NCBI GenBank assembly: GCA_965116445.1
Contig: OZ220688.1
Coordinates: 124,001 to 188,000 of the forward strand
Reading direction: 5' to 3'
Length of the DNA stretch: 64,000 nt
Origin: Multivorans sp965116445
GTDB taxonomy: Bacteria; Acidobacteriota; Thermoanaerobaculia; Multivoradales; Multivoraceae
Of the stretch, positions 49,903 to 58,692 are shown in pieces. The position numbers and the translations under genes are program-made. The notes beneath the pieces were generated by a model. The model did not search any database, was not told the origin of the DNA, and worked only from the letters and a program-made list of their open reading frames with translations. Position 1 is the first letter of the stretch. Each line of letters starts with the position of its first letter.

Positions 49903-50005
49903 CTGCCGACGCCAACGAACGGAACGGCCGCCTCTGCTGCTGCGGCGGCGTCAGCATCGCCCCGCCTGTCGTAGCGGGCCGTCTTATCCGTCCGCGAGCG
50001 ACCCA

Positions 50006-50215
50006 TCACCTTCTGGACCGGGAGCGTGTCGTTGCCGCTTCGAATGTCGCCCGTACTGCAGGGTTGCGCCGGGAAAGTGCCTTGGCGAAGCTCTCGACGG
50101 AGGTGAACCAGACTGTGGGCTCTCCTTCGGCGGCGTGGTACTTGCCACGGGCGATCGCCATCGTGCGCGCCTTCATCTCGTCGTAGTCGGCGACGCCGAT
50201 CTGCAGTGTCTTCAT
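50006..50215 (-). CDS. Truncated HVO_A0114-like HTH protein
   Basis: This 69-residue protein reads MKTLQIGVADYDEMKARTMA and GEPTVWFTSVESFAKALSRR, as in a family of small putative DNA-binding regulators that usually continue into a winged helix. Here the gene ends after EAATTRSRSRR, and the winged helix is not seen in the adjacent frames, so it is shortened. Divergently placed to the Uma2 gene across 39 bp. Confidence 0.6.
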   Translation of the reverse strand: MKTLQIGVADYDEMKARTMAIARGKYHAAEGEPTVWFTSVESFAKALSRRNPAVRATFEAATTRSRSRR

Positions 50216-50254
50216 GACGGCTCCGAGGGTCAGCCAACTATACACTCCCCAGCC

Positions 50255-51250
50255 ATGGCCGACCCCATCCTCAGAAGTCTCCAGCGGCCGCGCGAGCCGC
50301 GGCGGCCGCTCGATCTGGCGGATTTCCCGGGATGCCGCGCCGTTTCTCTTTCGGACGAGGAGCTCGACGACTACGAGGGTCGCATCGAGTACTGGGAGGC
50401 TCGCACCGAGACGGCGATGATCCTCGGCGAGGTGACGACGTATCACGAAGTTCCGTCGGCCGGGGTGACGGGTCTGGTGGAGATGATCGCCCAGGCCCGC
50501 GGCTCGAAGATTCTGGCCCTCGGCTCCGCGAGCCTGGTCCAGTTCGGGCCACAAGGGCGACGCGAGGTTCTGATGCAGCCGGACGCGATGTTCTTCCTCG
50601 ATGGTCCGTGGCCACGGGAGAGGACGATCGACATAGACGTGGGCCCGCTGCCGGATGTGGTGCTGGAAGTGGACCACACGACCGACGTGCGTCGACGGAA
50701 GCTGGATGTCTTTGCCGCCTGGGGCTTTCCGGAAGTATGGGTGGAAGTGCCTGAGCCGGTCTGGATGGCGCCGCGGACTTCGGGCCGGCCGCGCCTCGTG
50801 ATCTACCTGCTGGAGGGCGACGGCTACGTCGAGTCGGCCGTCAGCCGGGCGTTTGAAGGTTGGCGGGCGGTGGAGATCCACCGGGGGTTGAACGAGGAGA
50901 GGAAGTCGGCGGAAACCGCGACGGCGGTGCGCCGGGTCGGCCGCAGGCTGGGCAGGGCCGCCGCTACCGGACCCGACGACGACCCGTTCCTCGGCGCCGA
51001 GCGTCTGGAGAGTCGGCGGGCCGGCCTGAGGGAAGGCCGTGTGGAAGGCGGCTTGGAGATGACCCGCTCCCTCGTGCGCGAGGCGCTCCTGGCCCGTGGA
51101 TTCGCGATCACCCCGCCGCTGGAAGCCTGGTTGGAGCAGCTCCCGGCGACCACGGACGGAGCGGCCGCCATCCGGGCAGCGGTCGGGTGCCTCGACGCCG
51201 AGGACTTCCTGCGCCGGGTCGAGGCGCGGCCGGCCCGCGCGGACTGCTAG
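50255..51250 (+). CDS. Uma2-family (DUF820) putative endonuclease
   Basis: This 331-residue protein has the Uma2/DUF820 PD-(D/E)XK core: LMQPDAMFFLDGPWPR, DVGPLPDVVLEVDHTTD and RRRKLDVFAAWGFPEVWVEV (D...ExD...K layout). The C-terminal part is an extended helical region (EMTRSLVREALLARGFAI). Uma2 proteins are widespread and often expanded in cyanobacteria and environmental bacteria; the biological role is uncertain. ATG 50255. Confidence 0.8.
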   Translation: MADPILRSLQRPREPRRPLDLADFPGCRAVSLSDEELDDYEGRIEYWEARTETAMILGEVTTYHEVPSAGVTGLVEMIAQARGSKILALGSASLVQFGPQGRREVLMQPDAMFFLDGPWPRERTIDIDVGPLPDVVLEVDHTTDVRRRKLDVFAAWGFPEVWVEVPEPVWMAPRTSGRPRLVIYLLEGDGYVESAVSRAFEGWRAVEIHRGLNEERKSAETATAVRRVGRRLGRAAATGPDDDPFLGAERLESRRAGLREGRVEGGLEMTRSLVREALLARGFAITPPLEAWLEQLPATTDGAAAIRAAVGCLDAEDFLRRVEARPARADC

Positions 51251-51331
51251 ATCAGCGAACCACCGCCGGCGGCCCCGCTCTCCAGCCACGGGTTTCGGAG
51301 GGCATTTCCGGGCCTCGGGTCTCCGGTCCAT

Positions 51332-51380
51332 CTCGGAGTTCATTCCGAAATGGTCGGACTGTTTCGGAGTACACTCCGAA
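51332..51380 (+). promoter_or_regulatory. Tandem palindromic operators before the DUF4143 ATPase
   Basis: TTCGGAGTACACTCCGAA (51363-51380) is a perfect 8-bp inverted repeat around AC. A second, degenerate copy CTCGGAGTTCATTCCGAA (51332-51349) matches at 15 of 18 positions and lies 31 bp upstream, about three helical turns. The downstream gene starts 12 bp later. Spacing suggests cooperative repressor binding. Confidence 0.6.
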
Positions 51381-51391
51381 CTGGACTTGTC

Positions 51392-52555
51392 ATGACGCAC
51401 TACGAACGGACCCTTGAGATCGAGCTGCCCGAGGCGCAGAGCGCCTTTCTGTGGGGGCCCAGGAAGACGGGCAAGTCGACCCTGCTCAAGGAGCGCTTTC
51501 CGCACTCAGCCCGTTTCGACCTGCTCGACACGCGGCTGTTCCTGGAGTTCGTCAGAGCGCCGTGGTCCTTCTCCGAACGAGTGCGCGCGCTGGATGAGGG
51601 AACGCTCGCTCGCCCCGTGCTCGTCGACGAAGTCCAGAAGGCGCCGGCGATTCTGGACGAGGTGCATCGGCTGGTCGAGGAGGAGGCCCTGCGCTTTGTA
51701 CTTTGCGGTTCGAGCGCCAGGAAGCTCAAGCGCGGTCGCGCCAATCTGCTGGGCGGTCGGGCCTGGCGCCTCGAACTGCATCCGCTGACCTGGTCCGAGA
51801 TACCGGAGTTCGACCTGCTCAGGGCGCTGAACCATGGCCTGGTGCCCGCCCACTACGACGCCGCGAATCCGCGGCGCGCTCTTGGCGGCTATGTGGACGA
51901 CTACCTCAAGGAGGAAGTGTTCGACGAGGGGTTGACGCGCAACGTGCCCGCCTTCTCCCGATTCTTCGACGCGCTGGCCTTCTGTCACGGCGAACTGCTG
52001 AACTACAGCAACATTGCGCGCGACTGCGGCGTGGACTCGAAGACCGTGCGCGAGTACTTCCAGATCCTGGTGGACACCCTCCTGGGCAGCTTCGTGGAGC
52101 CGTTCGCCCGCCGTCGCTCGCGTTCCATCATTGTCCGGGCGCCGAAGTTCTACCTCTTCGATGTCGGCGTTGCCGGGCATCTCATGGGGCGTCGCATCGG
52201 CCGTGCCGCGGGTCCGGACTTCGGCCGGGCGCTGGAGCATTTCGTGCTGATGGAGATCCTCGCCTATCGCGCCTATCGCGATCTGCGGTTTCCGGTCCGT
52301 TTCTGGCGCACCAAGTCGGGACTGGAGTGCGACTTCGTCCTGGGCCCGCAAGGCGAAACGGCCATCGAAGTCAAGGGTGGCAGGGTACGAGCCGAGGATC
52401 TCAAGCCGCTGCGGGCCTACGCGGAGGAGCATCGTCCCCGACACGCCATCGCCGTGTGCAACGAGGAATCTCCGCGGCGCACCAGCGACGGGATCTGGGT
52501 CCTGCCCTGGAGGGTGTTCCTTGAGAGGCTGTGGGCCGGGGAGTACGTCGAGTAG
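51392..52555 (+). CDS. AAA ATPase with DUF4143 domain
   Basis: This 387-residue protein has Walker A WGPRKTGKSTLLKERFP near the N-terminus, Walker B-like PVLVDEVQKAPAILDEVH, LCGSSARKLKRGRANLLGGR, and the DUF4143 C-terminal domain (YFQILVDTLLGSFVEPFARR, FVLMEILAYRAYRDLRFPVR, SGLECDFVLGPQGETAIEVK). The C-terminal ECDFVL...AIEVK looks like a PD-(D/E)XK nuclease core. These solitary ATPases are abundant and often sit in accessory regions; the function is not established. Confidence 0.9.
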   Translation: MTHYERTLEIELPEAQSAFLWGPRKTGKSTLLKERFPHSARFDLLDTRLFLEFVRAPWSFSERVRALDEGTLARPVLVDEVQKAPAILDEVHRLVEEEALRFVLCGSSARKLKRGRANLLGGRAWRLELHPLTWSEIPEFDLLRALNHGLVPAHYDAANPRRALGGYVDDYLKEEVFDEGLTRNVPAFSRFFDALAFCHGELLNYSNIARDCGVDSKTVREYFQILVDTLLGSFVEPFARRRSRSIIVRAPKFYLFDVGVAGHLMGRRIGRAAGPDFGRALEHFVLMEILAYRAYRDLRFPVRFWRTKSGLECDFVLGPQGETAIEVKGGRVRAEDLKPLRAYAEEHRPRHAIAVCNEESPRRTSDGIWVLPWRVFLERLWAGEYVE

Positions 52556-52679
52556 GGACTGCGCCGCGGGAGGCGACAGCGTAGGAGCCGGCGACTCGGG
52601 GCGTGGTCCGGCGGGATGAGAACGTTCGCCGGCCGGTGGTAGCCTTGGGTTTCCGCTAATCGTCCACAGGAAGACGCCG

Positions 52680-53138
52680 ATGAAGATGACGCGATTCTGC
52701 TCTCGCCTTGCCGTTCCCGTCCTGGGTCTGGCCGCTGCCCTGGCTGTCGCTCTCCTCGCGCCGGCTTCGCCGGTCGCAGCCCACCACGCCTTCGCCGCCG
52801 AGTTCGACGCGACGAAGCCGGTCCGTCTGCGCGGCAAGGTGACGAAGGTCGAGTGGGTGAACCCGCACGCCTGGATTCACATCGACGTGACAGGTGACGA
52901 TGGCGCCGTGACGGCCTGGATGGTCGAGTGCGGTCCGCCGGGCGCTCTGGTGCGCCGCGGCTGGAAGAAGAACTCCGTGGCCCCGGGGACCGAGGTCCTC
53001 GTGGAGGGCTATCAGGCGATCGACGGCGCGCCGCGGGCGAACGGACGCGACGTGACGCTGCCCGACGGTCGCCGACTGTTCGCCGGTTCCTCAGGCACGG
53101 GCGCGCCATACGACGACCGGGAGTCGGGTGAAGGCTAG
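52680..53138 (+). CDS. DUF6152 family exported protein
   Basis: This 152-residue protein has a signal peptide (LAAALAVALLAPASPVAAH) and the DUF6152 pattern: HHAFAAEFDATKPVRLRGKV, VEWVNPHAWIHIDV, MVECGPPGALVRRGW, and a C-terminal PDGRRLFAGSSGTGAPYD. HHAF and NPHAWI are hallmarks. Usually found next to WEGDTLVV-type proteins, as here (53249). Function unknown. Confidence 0.9.
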   Translation: MKMTRFCSRLAVPVLGLAAALAVALLAPASPVAAHHAFAAEFDATKPVRLRGKVTKVEWVNPHAWIHIDVTGDDGAVTAWMVECGPPGALVRRGWKKNSVAPGTEVLVEGYQAIDGAPRANGRDVTLPDGRRLFAGSSGTGAPYDDRESGEG

Positions 53139-53248
53139 CGAGGCTTCGCCTCTGTTCAAGGAATCCAGGTTGCCCGAGGCGCCGCCGGAGGATCGTGACC
53201 GCCTCGGTGGTAGCGTTGACCTCCGATCCATGCACGAGGAGGTGCCGG

Positions 53249-54340
53249 ATGAAGTTTGAGCGTTTCCTTCTCCTGAGCTTGGCGGTGCTGCTGGCCGCCC
53301 CGATCGCCGTCGCCGCGCAGGACGATGTCCCGCGCTGCGCCGACGGCAAGCCGGACCTTGCCGGGGCCTACGACGTCGCCACGCTGACTCCCCTCACGAG
53401 GCCGCGTGAGTTTGGCGATCGCCTGACCCTGACCGATGAAGAGGCGGAAGCGATTGCGCGTCGCAAGGCCGAGATCTACGAGGCCGACTTCAAGCCGAGC
53501 GACTCGAATCGCGAGGCGCCGCCGGTCGGCGGGGCGCCGATCTTCGATCCGGGGCTCGAGGTCGCGTCTGGCGGCAGCGGCGGCTACAACGCGTTCTACA
53601 TGGACCCCGGCGACAATGTGGTCCGGATTGACGGCAAGTGGCGGACCTCGATCATGACCGATCCGCCGAACGGACAGTACCCGGAGATGACGCCTGCCGG
53701 CATGGCGCGTGCGGCGGCCCAGTTCGCCGCCTTCGGCCACAAGAACACGGGAACTGCCTGGTGGCTGGAGGAGAACGACGACGGTTCCGGCCCCTACGAC
53801 AACATGGAGCAGCGGCCGCTGCCGGAACGTTGCCTGATGGGCTTCAGCTCCACCGGCGGCCCGCCGATGCTGCCGGCGCTCTACAACAACCACAAGCGGA
53901 TCGTGCAGACCGGGAACCACCTGATGATCCTGATCGAGATGGTCCACGACGCCCGCGTCGTGCGCATCGGCGGCGAGCACGCGCCGGCCTCGGAGCGCCG
54001 CTGGATGGGCGACTCGATCGGCTGGTGGGAAGGCGACACCCTGGTCGTCGACACGACGAACTTCGGCGAGGAGCCGGGCCTCGGTTCCGCGACGAAGGAT
54101 CTGCACGTCACCGAACGCTTCCAGCGTCTGCCGGACGGCAACCTGCTCTACGGCTTCACGGTCGAAGACCCGAACGTCTGGGAAACACCCTGGAGCGGCG
54201 AGTACGTGTGGCGGTCGACGCCCAACAAGGTCTTCGAGTACGCCTGCCACGAGGGCAACTACGCGCTGGGCAACGTGATGCGTGGCGCCCGGCTGCTCGA
54301 GGCGGACGCGATGGCCGCGTCGTCTACCGGCGGAGAGTGA
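53249..54340 (+). CDS. Exported WEGDTLVV-family protein, partner of DUF6152
   Basis: This 363-residue protein has a signal peptide (LLLSLAVLLAAPIAVAAQ), a GKPDLAGAYDVATLTPLTRP opening, RCLMGFSSTGGPPMLPALYN, and the shared core GWWEGDTLVVDTTNFGEE, LHVTERFQRLPDGNLLYGFT and YACHEGNYALGNVMRGAR. It lies 110 bp downstream of the DUF6152 gene, and such pairs are frequent. ATG 53249 follows GAGGAGG. Function unknown. Confidence 0.85.
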   Translation: MKFERFLLLSLAVLLAAPIAVAAQDDVPRCADGKPDLAGAYDVATLTPLTRPREFGDRLTLTDEEAEAIARRKAEIYEADFKPSDSNREAPPVGGAPIFDPGLEVASGGSGGYNAFYMDPGDNVVRIDGKWRTSIMTDPPNGQYPEMTPAGMARAAAQFAAFGHKNTGTAWWLEENDDGSGPYDNMEQRPLPERCLMGFSSTGGPPMLPALYNNHKRIVQTGNHLMILIEMVHDARVVRIGGEHAPASERRWMGDSIGWWEGDTLVVDTTNFGEEPGLGSATKDLHVTERFQRLPDGNLLYGFTVEDPNVWETPWSGEYVWRSTPNKVFEYACHEGNYALGNVMRGARLLEADAMAASSTGGE

Positions 54341-54464
54341 TCGGCCCGGTCGGTTCGGGGTTGGCGCAGAGTCAGGGAGGCGCGGCGCCTTCGAGCCGGC
54401 TGCCGACCGGACGGCCGTGGCGGCCGGCTTGGCCGCCTCCGAATCGCCGACGTCGGTGAGGGCC

Positions 54465-55904
54465 ATGAAGCGGGGCCGCCGGAAAGCCGACGGGGACGTC
54501 GGCGCACCCAGTGCCAGAGCACCGGCGCGACGGCCGCTTTGGCTGTGCGTCTTGCCGTTCGTGGCGACGGGCTGGTTGCCGGCGGCCGAGACCGGGCAGC
54601 CGCCGAACATCCTCGTCTTCATTGCAGACGACGCTTCGTGGTCGGACTTCGGCGCGTACGGCAACCGGGTCGTGCGCACTCCGAACCTGGACCGATTGGC
54701 GGCGTCCGGCGTCGTGTTCGACAAGGCGTTTCTGACCACCGCGTCCTGTAGTCCGTCGCGCATCAGCATCCTCTCCGGCCGCTATCCCCACGCCACCGGC
54801 GCCGAGGATCTGCATAGCCCGTTGCCAGCCGGGGTCGAGCTTCTGCCGGGCCTGCTTGCACAGGACGGGTACACCACCGGCCACATGCGCAAGACCCACT
54901 ACGGGTCCGAGGGCGAGCGTCAGTTCGACTGGTACGCCGAGGACACGTGGGAGGCGCTGCCGGACTTTCTGGACCTGGCAGCCGAGCGGCCTTTCTTCCT
55001 CTGGGTGGGCTTTCGGGATCCGCACCGACCGTACGAACCGGGCTCTGTGGATCCGCCGCACGATCCGGCAGAGGTCGCCGTGCCGCCGTATCTCGTGGAC
55101 GACGCGGCGACGCGTACCGACCTGGCGCTCTACTACGACGAGATTGCCCGCATGGATGGCGAGATCGGTCGGATGCTTGCCGAGGTGGACCGTCGCGGAC
55201 TCCGCGAGAACACCCTGGTCGTCTTCCTGAGCGACAACGGGATGCCCTTCCCGCGCGCCAAGGCGACCGCGTACGACGCCGGGATCCGCACACCGCTGAT
55301 CGTCTCCTAGCCCGGGATCACGCCGGCGGGCAGGCGCTATCCGGGGCTCACCAGCGTGATCGACCTGGCGCCGACCCTGCTCGAGGCGGCCGGAGCGCCG
55401 GCCTCGGAGAGCTTCCACGGCACGAGCTTCATCGCGGCGCTCCGGGACCAGGCAGCGCCCGGCCGCGAGTACGTGTTTGCGGAGCGCAACTGGCACAACT
55501 GCGACGAGCACATCCGCGCCGTGCGTGGCCACCGCTACAAGTTGATCCGCAACGCGTACACGGAACTGCCGCTCTGCACGCCCGCCGACGCCTCGCGCAG
55601 CCCGTCCTGGTACAGCCTGACCGCTGCTCGTGAGGCGGGGACATTGACGCCGGGCCAGGCGCGCTTGTTCGAGGCGCCGCGGCCGGTGATCGAGGTTTAC
55701 GACCTGGAGGCGGATCCGCACGAACTGGTGAACCTGGCCGGCCGGCCGGAGGCAGAGGCGATCGCCCGCCAACTGAGCCGGGTGCTGGACGACTGGACCT
55801 TACGGACGGAGGACTTCCCGCCGAGTCGGCGACGGCGGGCTGACAATACGGACCGCGTGACGGGAGTGAAGTTCTCGCAGAGAGTGCCGCCGCTGGAGCC
55901 CTAG
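54465..55904 (+). pseudogene. Sulfatase with in-frame TAG
   Basis: From ATG 54465 the protein has a signal region and a sulfatase core with VFIADDASWSDFGAYGN, formylglycine motif CSPSR (Cys95) and LSDNGMPFPRAKATAYDAGI. A TAG at 55308-55310 interrupts it at codon 282 where homologs read IVxWPG, so Trp TGG became TAG. The frame then continues (PGITPAGRRYPGLTSVIDLA to RVPPLEP) to 55904, giving about 479 residues. The REP repeat (54486-54513) lies inside the coding start and encodes KADGDVGAPS, residues 7-16. Unless suppressed, the product is truncated. Confidence 0.85.
54486..54513. repeat. REP-like repeat within the sulfatase 5' end
   Basis: GCCGACGGGGACGTCGGCGC followed by ACCCAGTG. It is the exact complement of the repeat reconstructed across both IS110-family insertion sites, base for base over 28 positions. 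It contributes codons to the sulfatase N-terminus. Confidence 0.85.
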
Positions 55905-55953
55905 GTGGCTGCCGCTCCTGAGGGTTGGCGCCCGGATTCCGCCTGCGGCGGAT

Positions 55954-55981
55954 GCCGGCGGGGACGCCGGCGCACCCAGTG
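55954..55981. repeat. REP-like palindromic repeat
   Basis: GCCGGCGGGGACGCCGGCGC then ACCCAGTG, downstream of the sulfatase and 40 bp before the second IS110-family insertion site. Hairpin arms GCCGGCG/CGCCGGC. Confidence 0.85.
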
Positions 55982-56872
55982 CCGGATGCGCCGATGATCG
56001 GGCGGTAGCGCATGGCGCGACACTGGGTAATGGGATGGTCCGCCCCGCACCCTTACGGCCTCTCGTTGGGGCCAGAATGGTGTTTTCTTCCGAACAACAA
56101 GGAGGAGGCGGACCGTGAAGGAGGTTACTCGAGTCGGTATCGATCTGGGCAAGCATGTGTACCAGGTGTGCGGGATGGACGCGTCGGGCGCGGTGGTGTT
56201 TCAGCGTCAGTTGAAGGCACCGCGGCTGATGGAGTTGATGTCGCGGCTCAAGCCGTGCCTGGTGGGGATGGAGGCGAGCTGCGGCGCGCACCACTGGGTG
56301 GAGAAGCTGAGCGATCTGGGCCACGACGTGCGGATGATGAGTCCGCAGTTTGTCCGTCCGTACGTGAAGTCGAACAAGAGCGACTACCACGACGCGGAGG
56401 CGATCTGCGAGGCGGTATCGCGTCCGACGATGCGTTTCGTGCCTTACAAGACGAAGGAGCGCCGGGCGCTGCAGCAGATACACCGAAGTCGGGAGACGAT
56501 GGTTGGTGTGCGCACGCAGTTGGCGAACCAGTTACGTGGTTTTCTGCGGGAGTACGGGATCGTGCTGCCTCAGGGTCTGGCGGTGATCAAGCGGGAGGTG
56601 CCTGCGATCGCGTCGGACCCGGAGCGGGACCTGCCGGGCGACTTTCGGGCTCTCTTGTGCATGCAGCACCAGGCGCTGATGCAGGTCGACTGTCAATGGC
56701 AACCGAAAATTGCGCACTTGTGGCAACCGAAAACTGCACACTTCCTCGGGGGCGGTAGGGTCCGGATCAGGCATCGGGAATGGCGCGGCAGGACTCCGGT
56801 GTCGGCCGTAGGGAGCGGAGCGACCGGAGGCCGACACCGGACGCACGCCGAGCCGAGGGGGTTGGCGGCTGA

Positions 56873-57670
56873 TCACGAGCCGGCTTCCTGGTGCCGCTTT
56901 TCGCGGGCGGGGCGTAGGAGGTCCTGGTGCGCCCTCATCCGGTAGCTGTTGCCCCGGATGTTGACGATGTGGCAGTGGTGCAGCAGGCGGTCGATGAGGG
57001 CGGCGGCCATGATCTCGTCGCCGAGCACGCCGCCCCACTCCTCGAAGCCCTTGTTGGAGGTGAGCACGGTGGAGGCGCGCTCGTGTCGGGCGTTGATCAA
57101 CTGAAAGAAGAGCACGGCGCCGTCCTGGCTGATCGGCAGGTAGCCGATCTCGTCCACGACCAACAGGGCTGGATGGGTGAGCACGCGTAGCCGGCGCGAC
57201 AGGTTGCCCGCGGCCTTCGCCTCGGTCAACGACTCGATCAGGGCCGCCAGGGTGCCGTAGTAGACCTTGCGGCCCGACTCGGCGGCTGAGATCGCGAGAC
57301 TGATCGCCAGGTGGGTCTTGCCCACTCCCGGCGGCCCCAGGAGAATCACATTCTCGGCCCGCGCCAGGAAGCCCAACTCGTGGAGGCTTTCGATCTGCTC
57401 CCGCTTGATGCTGGGCTGGAAGCTGAAGTCGAACTGGTCGAGCGTCTTGACCGCCGGCAGGCGCGACGAACGCATCGCCGCCTGCAGTCGGCGGTTGTTG
57501 CGCAGCACGATCTGGGCGGAAAGCAGCTCCTCGATCGCTTCGCCCGCGGTCACCGCTCCGCTGTCGGCCTGGGCCAGGATGCCGTCCACGGCTTCCAGCG
57601 CACCGGGCATTTTCAAGTCCGCCAGCATCTCTCGTAGCCGAGCCCGCCGATCGCCTGCCGGCGCCTTCAT
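56873..57670 (-). CDS. istB: IstB-like ATP-binding protein of IS21
   Basis: This 265-residue AAA+ helper has Walker A LLGPPGVGKTHLAISLA, Walker B LLVVDEIGYLPIS and the sensor TVLTSNKGFEEW. IstB-like proteins assist the IstA transposase in target capture. It overlaps istA by 4 bp, in the order istA-istB on the minus strand. Confidence 0.95.
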   Translation of the reverse strand: MKAPAGDRRARLREMLADLKMPGALEAVDGILAQADSGAVTAGEAIEELLSAQIVLRNNRRLQAAMRSSRLPAVKTLDQFDFSFQPSIKREQIESLHELGFLARAENVILLGPPGVGKTHLAISLAISAAESGRKVYYGTLAALIESLTEAKAAGNLSRRLRVLTHPALLVVDEIGYLPISQDGAVLFFQLINARHERASTVLTSNKGFEEWGGVLGDEIMAAALIDRLLHHCHIVNIRGNSYRMRAHQDLLRPAREKRHQEAGS

Positions 57671-58692
57671 CGGACTGCCTCCGAGTACTCCCGCAAGGGA
57701 CGGCGCTGCACCTGTACCGTCGGTGCCACGAAGCGGTGCCGAGACGCCGCTTCGGGCTGCCGTGCGCCCAGAGCTCGGTAGGGATGGCTGGACAGGGGAC
57801 GAAGCGCCTGGCGCTCGTCCCGCTCGAAACGGTCCACCGGGCGCTCACCCGTCGTGCCATGCCGGCGCACATTGGCGGTGCCCTCCAGCCAGCGCGAGGC
57901 CTGCTCATTCAGGTCGGCGTCATTTGTGAACGACCGGCCGTAGAAGAAGCTCTCCCGCAGGTACCGGATTGGCCGCTCCACCTTGCCCTTGGTCTGCGCC
58001 CGGTAGGGGCGGCACGACCGCGGCACGAAACCCCAGTGAGCCGCGAACCGTAGAAACTCGGCGTTGAGCGCCAACTCGCCGCCCGAGGCGCGATCGTCCG
58101 ACACGACCACGGCACGCATCTGATCGAAGAGGAGCTCCTGAGGCACGCCGCCGAACCGACAGAAGGCGCTTTCAAGCCCCTCGATGAGGACCGGCATCGT
58201 CTGCCGCTCGTAGAAACGCAGCCACAAGAGCCGGGAGTAGCCGAGCACCACCAGCAGCGCATGCCGACGTCCCCAGGGCAGCCTGAACGTCCCGAAGTCC
58301 ACCTGACCCTGAAGACCCGCCGGCGTCTCGAACCGCACCGGCGCCTCCTGAGGAGCCCGCGGCCGCACCTCCCGCACATAGTCCCTCACGCGGCTGTACC
58401 CGCCGTCGTAGCCGGCCGCACGCACCTCGTCGAACAGGCGCTTCGCCGACAGCTTGGGGAACTCGCCGAGCCGCACCTCGATCAACTCCTTGTACGGATC
58501 CAGCTTGTGCGCCACCCGCGGCCGCCGCGAGTACCGAGCCGCGCCCGATGACAGATCGCGGTCCAACTGGCCCGACTCGATCCACGCATGGATCGTCCGC
58601 CGGCTGACGCCGAACCGCCTGGACAACTCGGCCTTCGAGATGCCCCGCTCCAGGTAGTGCCTCAACTGCATCCTGATCTCCCATTCGTACAT
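57667..58692 (-). CDS. istA: IstA transposase of IS21
   Basis: This 341-residue DDE transposase has an N-terminal HTH (ERGISKAELSRRFGVSRRTI), the integrase core with QGQVDFGTFRLPWG (first Asp), LLFDQMRAVVV (second Asp) and PRSCRPYRAQTKGKVERPIR (Glu). Length is somewhat short for IstA (often 400 or more). Reads as intact from ATG 58692. Confidence 0.9.
   Translation of the reverse strand: MYEWEIRMQLRHYLERGISKAELSRRFGVSRRTIHAWIESGQLDRDLSSGAARYSRRPRVAHKLDPYKELIEVRLGEFPKLSAKRLFDEVRAAGYDGGYSRVRDYVREVRPRAPQEAPVRFETPAGLQGQVDFGTFRLPWGRRHALLVVLGYSRLLWLRFYERQTMPVLIEGLESAFCRFGGVPQELLFDQMRAVVVSDDRASGGELALNAEFLRFAAHWGFVPRSCRPYRAQTKGKVERPIRYLRESFFYGRSFTNDADLNEQASRWLEGTANVRRHGTTGERPVDRFERDERQALRPLSSHPYRALGARQPEAASRHRFVAPTVQVQRRPLREYSEAVR

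Noticed and set aside
55308..55310. TAG read as pyrrolysine in the sulfatase
   Set aside because: Homologs have Trp at this site and no Pyl genes or context are visible; a nonsense mutation or error is simpler.
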